NCBI GenBank assembly: GCA_028386065.3
Contig: JAKUCV010003313.1
Coordinates: 1-64,000 of the forward strand
Source: Turnera subulata
Lineage: Eukaryota; Streptophyta; Magnoliopsida; Malpighiales; Passifloraceae
Length of the DNA stretch: 64,000 nt
Direction: 5' to 3'
The translations under genes were made by a program, and so were the position numbers. Shown piece by piece: positions 1-9,805 of this stretch. Positions within the stretch are counted from its first letter, which is position 1. Every line of letters begins with the position of its first letter. The notes beneath the pieces were generated by a model. It was not told the origin of the DNA and searched no databases. It worked only from the letters and a program-made list of their open reading frames with translations.

Positions 1-310
1 TAAGAGGGGATTTGAGAAAATATTAAGGAATATTTTCTCCTAAATTTCTTCCCTCTCAAACACTCTCTCTTTCACTCTCTTATTCACACTTGTTGTGAAT
101 GTTGGGATGATTTGAAGAGAAGAATTGGTGCCTATTTATAGGCATGTTGGTAGGGACTAATCTGCAACAAAACTAGCTTGCAGGGACTAAACTGAAAAAT
201 TTCCAACTCCACTAGCTTAGTGCTCCATTAGCTTAGTGGGGTTGGTTTTCATTAATGCAAGTGGTGATCCCCACAATTAGTGGAGGAACCACATACACTA
301 ACATGCAGGC
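1..310 (-). promoter_or_regulatory. LTR-like minus-strand promoter at window edge
   Basis: Read on the minus strand, this stretch has a TATAAATAGG box (near 133-146, inside the palindrome GCCTATTTATAGGC). It is followed by an untranslated leader with a short inverted repeat and a purine-rich run to the window edge. The upstream part has the 'TTTAGTCCCT' style of plant LTR U3 regions. I infer the U3-R part of an LTR, or a gene promoter, cut by the window. No coding sequence can be assigned. Confidence 0.35.
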
Positions 311-1730
311 GCTTCTTTGGGTTGTGATCTATTAATTTATAGTACCAATATATGTTTTTTTTGTTTTGCTTTTTTTGGAGAAAACCAATTTGAAATCATT
401 ATGTCTTTGCCTATACACTACTTTTAAGTTCCCTTATGATTATATATGAATAATTAAACCTTCCAATCTAGGTTTTGTACTTCATGTATATAAGTGGTAA
501 AGTTTAATATAGTTTTGAACGTACGATGCGAATAGATCTGAGCCAAATTGGAATCACCTAATTGAATTGTTATGCTATTTTAATTACATTGCAATTCGAG
601 TGTCATGCTGCAAAACCTTTATTTGAACCTTTTTATATATTTATATATACGCGGTATAATGTATTAAATGTTCCTAATACTCGTTCATCAGTTCTTGCCT
701 TGGAGAAACTAACGAGCAAGGCCATGGCCTGTTGGCCATATAGTTGCGCTAGCTACTTGTTCATTCTATGTATACTTATGGAAAATATGATTGGAAAAAA
801 TATTCTTCTACAATCGAATAATCTTTTTTTTAAAAAAATCTATAATCGATCATCATCAATGTACTTCAAATAATCAAAATTGAGGTTCTTTCTTTATTCA
901 TATTGTTGGGAGTACTTTTACTTATCTCCTCAACGCCCTCCTACGTACAGATTTGCAAAATTAATTTCATTACGGCAGATATTTTCTTTTAGGGGTGGAA
1001 TTTTTTGGCAAATATTAATATGTAATGTCATTCGTGTTGTCTATCTTATCAAAAAGAGCTTTGATCTTTTAAAAAAAAGTGCTTTGATCTCCAAACTGGA
1101 TTTGATTTGGAAATTCGTTCAGGTGGACATAAATGGCCAATTTATGTTGAACGCCTAGTCCATATCTGCTATGTCTATATATGCAGTGGCCCTGTTTTGT
1201 CCTATAACATACATATCCACTTCATGTGTGAATGCCACCGATTCACACTACAAAATCAACTCTTTAATATCGATTCCCTGCACCAGTCATGCAATACATC
1301 CAAATGCATCAAACTTCATTACTCCTCCAAGGGACCCCCCTCTCATTTAACCCTACCATGTGTTATTTCCTATGGCTGTTAGCAAGTATTATAATTGTTG
1401 GCATACAGTGCTGTAAATTAGAAAAAAAAGGTGAAGTATAAAGTATAAATCTCATTTGAGCCTTTTTTTTTTTTGGTTGATGGACTGCTCCAGTTACAAT
1501 AATAATATTATAATTTGTGTAATGCAATGTTTTTTTAGGTAAGATGTCTGATATGTTTTGGGGATTGATTTAGGAAATTAAGGGTTAACTAAGGATAGTA
1601 AATTGCTTGAGATGTCGCATGGACAAGACACCACTTAGCTTTATCATTTGACAAGAAAACACTAACATTATACCTACCATTTCTTGAAAATTTCTTCCCT
1701 CCTCTTTATGTCATTTTCTTTATTTATTGT
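311..1730. other. AT-rich spacer, no gene seen
   Basis: Short open frames at 562-873, 880-1158 and 1107-1382 have no recognisable domain and no codon bias that I can see. The sequence is AT-rich with several A/T runs. I see no repeat pair or element ends here. Confidence 0.5.
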
Positions 1731-1900
1731 CGGTAAAAAAGTTTTTCTTGTCCCTTCACTTTTTTGTTTTCGCATTTATTGTCCCTCTTCTTTTTTTTTT
1801 CATTCTTCTTGTCCCTCAAGTCTCGTTTTACCGGGCCACCATGTCCTTTGAACTTACTACAGCCGGTAGTTGCTGATGTGTAAGGTAGGCCCCACTTTAT
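1731..1900. repeat. Left terminal inverted repeat of the Pack-MULE
   Basis: This arm is complementary to 3183-3354 over roughly 170 bp with scattered mismatches. A lysine-rich open frame on the minus strand here is a by-product of the pyrimidine-rich arm and is not a gene. Confidence 0.8.
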
Positions 1901-2310
1901 ACCTATTATTTTTTTTTTCTCTTCCCTTCTTTTTTCTTTCTCTTTTCTCTTTCTCTTTTTGTTTTCTTTCCTTTTTTTAACTAACATTTTAATACAATAT
2001 TTCTTTACCTTTTTTTCCTACTCTTTTTCTTTTGTTATTTAAGAAATTAAACAACCCCTCTTCACCCCAAAACGACATCACACACCCCCATCTTCTCTTC
2101 TTCCCCTTCACTCCTCCACTGCCGTCTCAACCGCCGATCGCCACCACCTCGCGCAGCACCACCATCGCCTCCTTCGCCTGTGCACGCGGTCGCGCTGCCG
2201 CCAGCAGCCCCTTCTCCTCTACTCTCTCTCCGTCGCGCCCCTCCACCCGAAGACAACGCCGAGCCGAGGTGAGCAGCGAGTCGCCCTCCTTTTTTCTCTC
2301 GTGTGGTACC

Positions 2311-2595
2311 ATGCAAAGTGGATCCAGGTTCGGGTCGCCTCGTGGAGCATCCTTGCTTCGACCCGAGTTCTCTAGCCTGCCTTCTACCCCTACTCGGGTG
2401 ACTCGTTCAGGACTCGGTCAGATGGATTTCTGGGATGGGGGTTTCGAGGAGGAACCTGCTATGGAAAGAGTGGAGTCTGGAAGGGACTTGAGGGCGAAGA
2501 TTTACGCTAAACTAAGCAAGGAGAACTCGCTGGACCGAACCGGCTCCGGGGTCTCGGCGCCGGATCTCGGGTGGGTTTCTGAGTTGGTAAAGTGA
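2311..2595 (+). pseudogene. Captured C-terminal fragment of a CCCH (RR-TZF-type) zinc-finger protein
   Basis: The last 94 codons of this open frame carry the C-terminal signature of plant tandem CCCH zinc-finger proteins of the RR-TZF group. The order is a serine/proline-rich RFGSPRG segment, STPTRVTRS, a [19 protein letters not shown] block, a [10 protein letters not shown] block and the terminal GWVSELVK. The zinc fingers themselves are absent, so RNA binding is not expected. The piece sits inside the Pack-MULE. The open frame extends upstream to 2032 through a serine/proline-rich stretch that looks like the UTR or 5' end of another gene, so the fragment could be transcribed as a chimera. 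Stop codon TGA at 2593-2595. Family assignment is from motif recognition; the donor gene is not in this window. Confidence 0.7.
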
Positions 2596-2642
2596 AAGGT
2601 GAAACTTGGGTGAGTTGGTAAAGTGAAAGGTGAAACTTGGGT
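2581..2642 (+). repeat. 31-bp tandem duplication across the stop codon
   Basis: Two perfect copies of a 31-bp unit starting GAGTTGGTAAAGTGA lie at 2581-2611 and 2612-2642. The first copy contains the last codons and stop of the CCCH fragment; the second duplicates them into the 3' region. Confidence 0.95.
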
Positions 2643-3182
2643 CTTTGTTGCTTTTGGTTGTTTTGCTAATGGGGATTTTTTCATCTCGTCTCCTGGGATT
2701 CTGCTCTCTAACTTTTGTGAATATATGATGTTGAACTTGGTAATTGTTGCTCTTTTGGTGTATATAGTCGATGGGGAGAGGGATCGCAATGTCAGTACTC
2801 TCCGTTTTGTGGGTAAAGAAAAAGAAAAAGAAATTGCAAGTTTTTGTGTACAGACCAGAAGGATTCTCTAAGGACTGCCGGAGAACTGGATTGCCGGTTT
2901 GTTTATCATCAATTTGTCCATGAATTTGTACTCTTTACTTCTTATAAAAAAAGAAGAAGAAAAGAACGAAAGGTATATGTTCTGTAAACAATCACAATAA
3001 TTAAAAAATTATGTATTTAGGATAGAATGCAATTCAAGTTATTTTGTTTTTTTAGGGTAGAATGCATAATATATTTATATTTTTTAAATTCATTTTTTCT
3101 CTTCTATTTATTATAAAAACTAATATAATAAAACCTAGAAAATAGGAAAGAAAGAGAAAAAAGAAAAATAAATCAGTTGAAG

Positions 3183-3354
3183 TGGGCCCCACGGACACGT
3201 GTCAGTGCCACAGCTCCCAACCGGCTGCTGGGGGTCAAAAGGACATGGTGACCCGGTAATTCAAGAGTTGAGGGACATGAAGAGTGAAAAAAAAAAGAAG
3301 AGGGACAACAAATGCGAAAACAATAAAGTGAAGGGACAAGAAAAACTTTTTACC
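3183..3354. repeat. Right terminal inverted repeat of the Pack-MULE
   Basis: Partner of 1731-1900, read as reverse complement. The outermost bases are ...CTTTTTACC, mirroring GGTAAAAA at the left end. Confidence 0.8.
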
Positions 3355-3363
3355 ATTTACTGC

Positions 3364-4400
3364 CTACTTTGATTGGAAATGCCGTTCAAAGACCGGCCTA
3401 AAACAAATTTATAGCACAGTAGAATAGTAGAATGTTCTATTTAGTGTGTTTCAGTCCCTCCAAGAAAATGATGTTTTCTGGAAGAAGGCAAATTATTTAC
3501 ACCTTTTTACTTTTTTTTGGAACTGGCAAATAATGGCCCATTATTTGATACGTCTCACAGCTATATTTATGAAACCACTTATTTTACAGCTCACTTCTAT
3601 ATAATGTCACCATCTCCATCAACATCAGTGTGGTGGTAATGCTACAGACCCAACAAAAAAAAATGTTGTGGAAAATGCTATAATGGGAATTAAGATGGAA
3701 CACATGACGCATTCACTTTTTGTAGACCACAAACTGCTAGTTTGGACCTTAGCTGTGTTGGATTCCTATGAAAATTTAAATCATCTACCTACATTTGATG
3801 AAGCAGTATATATCTTATAAATGCTTCCACATTTCTTTTCAACTTAATTCTGACATTTAGACCAAAACTGGTAGAGATTTTTCCACAGCCGGTGAACAAG
3901 TTGCTGTATGTTGATTCTTTTATTAGCTATCCTTAATTATGCATCAATGAAAAAAAAAAAGAAAGGAAAAGATGATTCTTTTAGCTATTAATGTTAGTAA
4001 TGCACAAGCTATTGTTGTGTGTAGTTCCCAAAATGATCAGCGTATTTGGCTCAAATAATATGCCTAATACACCACTCTAGTCCTGTTATATTAGAATTCT
4101 TATTAAAACAGAAACTCATATAATAAGTAAATATTAAAGAGGCTTAGGTCAAGCTTTTCATGCAAACAGTTGTTTAAACTTCAGGTGCATTAACTGATAA
4201 GTCTGGATAGTTGGAAAATTGGGCCATGTGGTATATCCTAACAACCGTCCATAGAAATTCAATCTAAAGTCATAAATATATAGACCAAGACAGAGTTCCA
4301 CTGTAGACTGACCTTTACAATATTCTCAAAGAGACACTTTCTGACCTCATCTCCAGGCACCATGATCCATCATTGAGGTGCACCTTACTCCAAAAACCCA
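3364..4400. other. Intergenic spacer, nothing recognised
   Basis: AT-rich DNA between the Pack-MULE and the gene at 4483. No open frame of note and no repeat pair seen. The part just upstream of 4400 presumably holds the promoter of the downstream gene; TTTTATATTG at 4401-4410 is a possible TATA element. Confidence 0.4.
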
Positions 4401-4482
4401 TTTTATATTGTGATTTTACAGAAAATTTATAAATCCTTCATTGCCTCCATCAAAATCCTCCTTTTAATACAAGTACTACCCC

Positions 4483-5007
4483 ATGCCAATACTCCCTGAA
4501 GGCAAAACAATGAATGGTGGTCACTCAATGTACTCTAAGCTTAGGCAAGTTAGCATCCTAAAATCAAGAGCTGAGGATTTTTCTGACCACTACCCTCCTC
4601 TTCAAACATCAAAAGCTAGACCAAGTCATGATTGCAAGAGCCTAGAGAGTACAGAAACCAAAGTTACAAAGAAAAATGTAACCCATGAAGCAGTCCAAGT
4701 GGGAGCACAGGAAGAAGAGGTTGGGCAGATATTTGGGGAGATTTTGAGCAGAAGCTGTTCTAGATCATCTGCCTGCAGTGCAGTTGGATCAAGGAGTGGG
4801 AAACACAGTTCAGGCCTTGAGATTGCAGTGAAGAGGGCTTTTTCTATGAGAAGATCATCCTCAGTTTCTGAGGGGTATTGCAGGATCCATGACCAAAGTG
4901 ATCTCCCTGCTGATCCTGTTGGTAAAGCATCTTCTGCCCATGCTACAAGAACCCAAAAGAAGAAAGGCAAGATAATGAAGGCTTGTAGGTTGCTCTTTGG
5001 ATTCTAA
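4483..5007 (+). CDS. Uncharacterised plant protein, 174 aa, serine-rich with conserved KGKIMKACRLLFGF tail
   Basis: A single uninterrupted exon of 174 codons with codon use more balanced than its AT-rich flanks. The protein is hydrophilic and serine-rich with no signal peptide or membrane segment. Recognisable parts are an acidic EEEVGQIFGEIL stretch (about residues 75-86), a VKRAFSMRRSSSVSEGYCRI block (about 115-134) with an RRSSS phosphosite-like motif, and a basic, then hydrophobic C-terminus. I remember this block and tail from small unnamed plant proteins but cannot attach a function. The ATG at 4483 is the first in frame; a second Met at codon 10 is an alternative start. A possible TATA element lies at 4401-4410. 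No frameshift or stop is seen, so it looks like a working gene, and it is unrelated to the GTPase cluster beside it. Confidence 0.75.
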   Translation: MPILPEGKTMNGGHSMYSKLRQVSILKSRAEDFSDHYPPLQTSKARPSHDCKSLESTETKVTKKNVTHEAVQVGAQEEEVGQIFGEILSRSCSRSSACSAVGSRSGKHSSGLEIAVKRAFSMRRSSSVSEGYCRIHDQSDLPADPVGKASSAHATRTQKKKGKIMKACRLLFGF

Positions 5008-5679
5008 TCTTTTTTCTATATTTTTGCTTATCTCTGTTGGGATTGATCAACTAGTGATCTCCCACAATTTTTGTTTTATTGTCAAAGAAGAAGAAAACCC
5101 TTTCACATAATGGCATTCAGGCTTGGAGGTCTCTATATATTAGTCCTATTGTAGCATCAAAGCCATTGAATTAGTGCCTTAACTTGCAGTGTGTGCATTC
5201 TTGATTCATAAAAGTAACAGATCAGTCCTAGAAATGTTGTTGTTTTCTGCTTGTTTTGAATATTTTCTTGCCATTCAGACAATTCATGTTAGAAACCCAT
5301 TTACTTTACCTTTGGAAATGTTGGAAGAAAAGTGAGTGTTGCTTGCTTGTTCTGATTTTAAATGATGTGAGAATTAATGCCTCAATAAGCACTAGAGTGA
5401 TTAGTGACCACGAGGCCCACTAGGCCCTATAATGGCCTTCTCCTCCTGGATCCCTCTGTCCCTAATGTGAGTGCAATAGGAACTTATATCATTACATAAA
5501 AATTATAGTATTTTACAAGCCAGATTAAACCGCCATAAACCACCTACACGCGCATAATTAGTAGAACCGAGAACTGATATTGGTGTTGTGTCTGCAACGT
5601 TGAATTGAAAGCAACAAAATAAAATTACTCTCCGCTAAAAAACAAAAAATAAAATAAAATTACTCCAAAGTGCACATGG
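5008..5679. other. 3' flank and spacer
   Basis: Probable 3'UTR of the preceding gene followed by AT-rich spacer. No coding potential or repeat recognised. Confidence 0.4.
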
Positions 5680-6720
5680 GCCGAGGCCTACACATGCAAA
5701 ACCGTCTCGTGGGCTTCAGATGAAAAGGCAGGCCCTGAAGTGATAGTGATAATTTACGAAGCTGAGTTGCGAAAACCGAACCACCCATAAACGGGGAAAA
5801 TTACATGGACGGACCAATCGAATTCGTTGTTTGCTCTTGGGCTTTCATTAGTCATAAAATCATTTAAAGGAAAAACAAACAAAAACTAAAAGAAAAGGCT
5901 CAATAGGAAGAAATTTTTTTAGAGTGCTTCTCCCTATAAAGTCCAAAATTCATATAGCTACCCTAAGTACTTACTAATTTGTAACCATGTTGCATTGACC
6001 CATTGTACTTCTTGTTTTTTCTTTTACGATAGAGAGTGAGAGAAGGGGAGAGTAAATGGAGGAAAAATAAGTAATAAAATTCTGAATGAACGAAGGGGAA
6101 CAATTGGAGGAGCTTTAGAAAATTTTTATTTCGATCAAACATAATATCACACCTGCTATTGCTAAATCCTAATCCTAATTGTTATATATGGAGTTAGGGT
6201 ACATATGTCCATTCATATATAAACGTTGACTTCCTTTCTTCCCTCCATTCAAACATAGAATGGTTGAGGATTTGTCGTGGCCCTGGACTTGGGAACTTTT
6301 CCTCAACCTAAACTTTCTATAAAAAAAAACATAGAATGGTTATTAATTTGAAGTTGACGATTGAGTTCTTAAGATTCGCTAAGCCAACCCTTATTGATAG
6401 TTTATAATAAGTTTGCCGTCGCTAAAATACTCTTCAATCATTGTGAAAACAACAATTAATAAAAAAACACAATAATCATAGCCAAGTAAACTAATTTTTC
6501 TGAATCAACGCAGCAAAGAGTCTGTCGACGAACAAATAATGTACTTCTAGAACAAAACCCCTAAAACTAACCAAAATTTTTATAACATGATTGCGGTTAC
6601 ATTAACGATTAAATCCAATAGTTATAATAGCAAACCTTCCTTAATTAAATCATCAAATCGAGAAGCTTCAAGGGGTCTTGCCGTCTTGGCTTCCCCTTAA
6701 CAGAGATCGACCACCAGAAC
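5680..6720. repeat. Segmental duplication block A upstream of IAN-1
   Basis: This block aligns by eye with 53090-53960 upstream of IAN-3. Shared landmarks include 'GTTTGCTCT.GGGCTTTCAT', 'AGAAGGGGA', 'GGAACAATTGGAGGAGCTTTAGAAAA', 'CTAAATCCTAAT' and 'GAGTTAGGGTACATAT'. Its right part (from about 6440) also matches 23940-24200. It contains no gene that I can see. It marks how much upstream DNA travelled with the IAN genes when they duplicated. Confidence 0.75.
6266..6328 (+). mobile_element. Tiny retroposed insert with A-tail and 13-bp target duplication
   Basis: A 63-bp insert starting GAGGATTTGTCG and ending in an A-run is flanked by the same 13-mer, ACATAGAATGGTT, on the left (6253-6265) and right (6329-6341). 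An A-tail plus a 10-15 bp duplication is the mark of LINE-driven retroposition. The paralogous block near 53575-53600 has no insert. Confidence 0.7.
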
Positions 6721-7145
6721 GTATGCATATTCTCAGAAAGTCAGAAGCCAAAGTTGAACTTAAACCTACTAGCTATGCTAGAGGACATATTTTTGTTATA
6801 AATTTTTGGGTTGACTTTGTGAAATTAGGGTAGGTGATCACACCAAAGCATAAACTATTTGCTCTTCGTCTTCCATCGTTCATGTTGACATAAGTTAATT
6901 AAGCATATGCCCGCTACCCCTAATCCATTTCTTGTTACTATGGAGTGACGAGTTATATGTAATTTAATGAATGTATGTATCGACAATAAATAATTTGATC
7001 TCACATGGAACTATTTGATGGTACACATGGAGTGATACGCGCTAATCTAAGCTTCCACCGTTAATACATAACAAAGACCAAGAAAAATGAATATAACAAA
7101 GACCCGGGCACATTCTGAGAAAGAACAAAACCAAGCCCTAAACCT

Positions 7146-7253
7146 TCTATTTATACTTAGCCACCCTAAGTTTCTTCTTCATCAAATCACCATTCATCAA
7201 GTTTCCCTCTAAGATCATTTCTGCTTCTTGGTGTATATTTGTTTTTGAGCAAG
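7146..7253 (+). promoter_or_regulatory. IAN-1 TATA box and 5'UTR exon
   Basis: CTATTTATACTT (7148-7159) occupies the same place as CTATTTATC near IAN-2 and CTATTTATAC near IAN-3. It is followed about 25-35 bp later by a shared leader containing TTTCTTCTTCATCA. The leader exon ends ...GAGCAAG at 7253 with a GTAAGTG donor. The UTR intron (7254-7387) ends in CGCAG just before the start codon. Conservation among three copies supports the model. Confidence 0.7.
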
Positions 7254-7391
7254 GTAAGTGCCATTTTTGAATGATTTGGTTTTTCACTTATGACTTATAT
7301 ATATATCTCCTAGATCACACTTACCTGTATAACTGTATATATATATGGAGTATTTTAATGAAACTTACCGTTGGATAATATACGCAGAAGA

Positions 7392-8564
7392 ATGTCTAAC
7401 AACATCCGGAACGTAGTTCTGATGGGGAAGACCGGGAACGGCAAAAGCTCCACCGGAAACAGTATTCTTATGCAGAGAGGGGCCTTTAAAGAAGCCGGAC
7501 TGTTTGGAGGTGTTACTCAGAGTAGCGAAATGAAGTCAACCAAAATTACGGATCCCAACGATCATCAGGAATACACTGTCAATGTTGTTGATACTCCTGG
7601 TATGCATATAAAAACAGGATAAAAATTTCAGGCTATATATATACTTTTCTAGCTAAGTCCCTAGCTGTAGAAAAAAACTTACATATGATGGATGTTGGCC
7701 ATTCGTTACGTACAGGACTGTTTGATGGTACTACTACAATTACACAAGTGAGCAAAGAAATTGTGAGGTGTATGACACTGGCAAAGGAAGGGATCCATGC
7801 TTTTCTCACGGTTCTCAAAATCGGTCAACGCTTCTCTGAAGAAGAAGCAAAGGCAATAGATCACTTGGAGACATTGTTTGGCCCTGAAGCAGTCGACCGC
7901 ATGATTGTTGTGTTCACTAGGGCAGATGATCTAGAAAGCCCTGAACAGTGGGCTCATATGCTGAGCACTGCTCCCCCTCTCCTGCAGGTATCATTTCCAA
8001 GAACCATGCATATCATGTATTTTTTTAATGACATTCTTACGGATTGCAACCGGACTCGAATTCCGGACCTTTAGCCCGAAACATGACAGCCTCAGTACCA
8101 GTTTAGCTACATCTCATTGGTTACATATATGTACTTTTCCTCTATATTGTTGAGAAGTATTTGTTTACCAACACCGTTCAATATAATTGTTCTCTTAAGC
8201 TATCCGGACCTTTACCCCGACTAATCGAGATTCGACCCGGGCCACTATAACAATTAATAGTTTTACTATCCGCGCAAAACTTTTTTGCAGAGGTTTCTGA
8301 GTAGGTGCCGCAATCGAATAGTGCTGTTTAACAACAAGGCATATAAGCTAGGGAAAGAGGAAGGGAAGGAGAGGTTAGAGAGCCAGCGCTCGGAGCTTCT
8401 CCTCCTTACAAACCAGGTGGTGAAAGAAAAAGGTGGTAAAGCCTACACTAATGAGATTTATGAGAAAGTCAAGGTTTGTTTGCTTTATAAACTGGTTGTT
8501 TCTTTGCTAATGTTAATAATTGAGATGTAGGGACGTATATTAAAGCCATAATTGACATGTGTGT

Positions 8565-8596
<32 letters not shown>

Positions 8597-8884
8597 GGGG
8601 CGCAGGAAGAGATGAAAAAGCATGAACAAGTCCTAAAGGCTAACCCCACGAAACAGATGGATCCTTCTGAAGCACTGAAACCCGTCATGGATGAGGTATA
8701 TATATTCATCTTCATTAATTATTTCTCTTCTCTGATCATGAATTTTGATATCATTGTACATTAAAATTTGATGTTTTGTAACTGTGTTTCAATCCTCAAA
8801 CAGATGGAGGCCAGGTTGAGAGAGCAATTCAATCATCAGCTGGATGCTCTTGCGGGAAAAATTCCATGTTGTTCCATTATGTGA
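7392..8884 (+). CDS. AIG1/IAN (GIMAP-type) GTPase IAN-1, five coding exons, CaaX-like C-terminus
   Basis: Coding exons are 7392-7599, 7716-7987, 8291-8473, 8606-8695 and 8804-8884, all with GT donors and AG acceptors, giving 277 aa. Seen motifs: G1 P-loop GKTGNGKS (residues 12-19), G3 DTPG (67-70, split by the first coding intron), the IAN-specific stretch with HAF and RFSEEEAKAID after G3, G4 TRAD (137-140), and a RCRNR...LFNN block (165-175) that serves as G5 in this family. A charged, probably helical tail follows. The last exon ends KIPCCSIM, a CaaX-like motif with Cys-274 (Cys-273 could be acylated); prenyl anchoring is inference. AIG1 proteins are GTP-binding proteins tied to pathogen response (AIG1 means avrRpt2-induced gene) and endomembranes. 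An earlier in-frame TTG at 7371 lies in the UTR intron. A 20-G run abuts the exon-5 acceptor. Confidence 0.88.
8570..8600 (+). repeat. T11-G20 homopolymer tract at the IAN-1 exon-5 acceptor
   Basis: Eleven Ts (8570-8580) run directly into twenty Gs (8581-8600), followed by CGCAG and exon 5. The G run replaces the normal polypyrimidine stretch next to the 3' splice site. Confidence 0.95.
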
Positions 8885-9462
8885 TATTGTTGGCAAGAAA
8901 GTGGTATATATCCATGCAAGATATATAGTGGAAATTAAGTCTTATCTATCTATTACCATTTCTTCTCTTTTGAAAAGAAGAAAAAGAATAATTAAGAGCT
9001 AAGAGTGTGGGGGGTTTGTTCTATTTATTGGTACGTATTTCCGAGGGTTTTCCCCATTGTACTTTGATCAATATCTACCATGAACAATAAGAGAAGAAAA
9101 AACATATTTATTTGCTTTCCATTAATTTCTGCCTGTGTGAATGAATTTTTCTTACCCAAATGCAAGCTGTTTCGAAGAAATGAAGTTAATTTGACTTAGC
9201 AAGGCATTTTACGTAATAGCATAAGCTTTTTATTGGATTAGTCCTTTGTCATGATAGCCTCTTGGGTTTAAGGCCATATCATGACCAATCGCGATTGCTT
9301 TAGAAACCTTCATCTTACTTGAAAAACCAATGACACTTTACCAGTAAACTGATTGTAAACAATCATTTTTTATCAAAAAATACCCCTTCTTTACGGATTC
9401 AGGTAACCCAAATCTAGCATGTAAAGAAAGGGAAGCATTGGATAGTATACACACTCAAATTT
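8885..9462. other. IAN-1 3' flank
   Basis: This is the 3'UTR and downstream DNA. The part 8983-9225 is duplicated at about 20678-20925, with landmarks AATAATTAAGAGCTAAGAGT and TCAATATCTACCATGAACAA. No other gene seen. Confidence 0.7.
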
Positions 9463-9467
9463 GACCA

Positions 9468-9759
9468 TGTTGTTTTTTTGTTGCCTTGAATTCTAGTGGA
9501 CCTAGTTTATGGTTTGGGCTTGTAGACTTGTTATTACTTAGGGCCCAAATGTTAAGTTGCCGAAAGTGCAGGTTTACATACAGAGAATGTAAACAGGTTC
9601 TGTATTGTACTATCATTCATCATAGTGGAGAAACTCTCTCTGTTCTTGTCCGAGGACGTAGGCATCAATGGCCGAACCTCGTTAAATCCTTGTGTCTATT
9701 TCTTTTCTTTCTCGTTGAGTGCTTGATTGATTGTGAGAAATAACCACGATCTCCTAACA
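9468..9759 (+). repeat. 5' LTR of the Copia element
   Basis: 292 bp, TG...CA ends, same length as the 3' LTR at 13871. An open frame through it (9486-9743) is LTR sequence, not a gene. Confidence 0.95.
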
Positions 9760-9760
9760 A

Positions 9761-9775
9761 TTGGTAACGGAGCTC
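9761..9775 (+). promoter_or_regulatory. Primer-binding site of the Copia element
   Basis: TTGGTAACGGAGCTC lies one base after the 5' LTR, in the position and general form of the plant Copia site (TGGTATCAGAGC, complementary to initiator tRNA-Met), with a few differences. Confidence 0.6.
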
Positions 9776-9805
9776 AGGGGTTGTTTTGGGTTCACAATCT
9801 AGGTT

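Larger units (their letters stand above)
1731..3354. mobile_element. Pack-MULE (non-autonomous Mutator-like element)
   Basis: Two long inverted arms, about 1731-1900 and 3183-3354, match as reverse complements. Both contain the same succession of blocks: GGTAAAAA, CTTTTTCTTGTCCC-like sequence, a GGGACAA repeat, and ACATGGTG followed by CCCGGTAA. Flanking 9-mers ATTTATTGT (1722-1730) and ATTTACTGC (3355-3363) match at 7 of 9 positions; the two differences are both C/T, which suits an old 9-bp target duplication. No transposase is present. Between the arms lies a GC-rich segment unlike the AT-rich surroundings, with a UTR-like stretch (about 2080-2310) and the end of a CCCH zinc-finger gene. 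Long TIRs, a 9-bp duplication and captured gene pieces define a Pack-MULE. Confidence 0.8.

Noticed and set aside
562..1382. Three short ORFs near the left edge
   Set aside because: No domain, no promoter or splice pattern, AT-rich background; expected by chance.
1724..1987. Lysine-rich protein on the minus strand
   Set aside because: It is the reading of a pyrimidine-rich terminal inverted repeat of the Pack-MULE.
9486..9743. ORF repeated at 13931-14146
   Set aside because: Both lie in the Copia LTRs and follow LTR sequence exactly.
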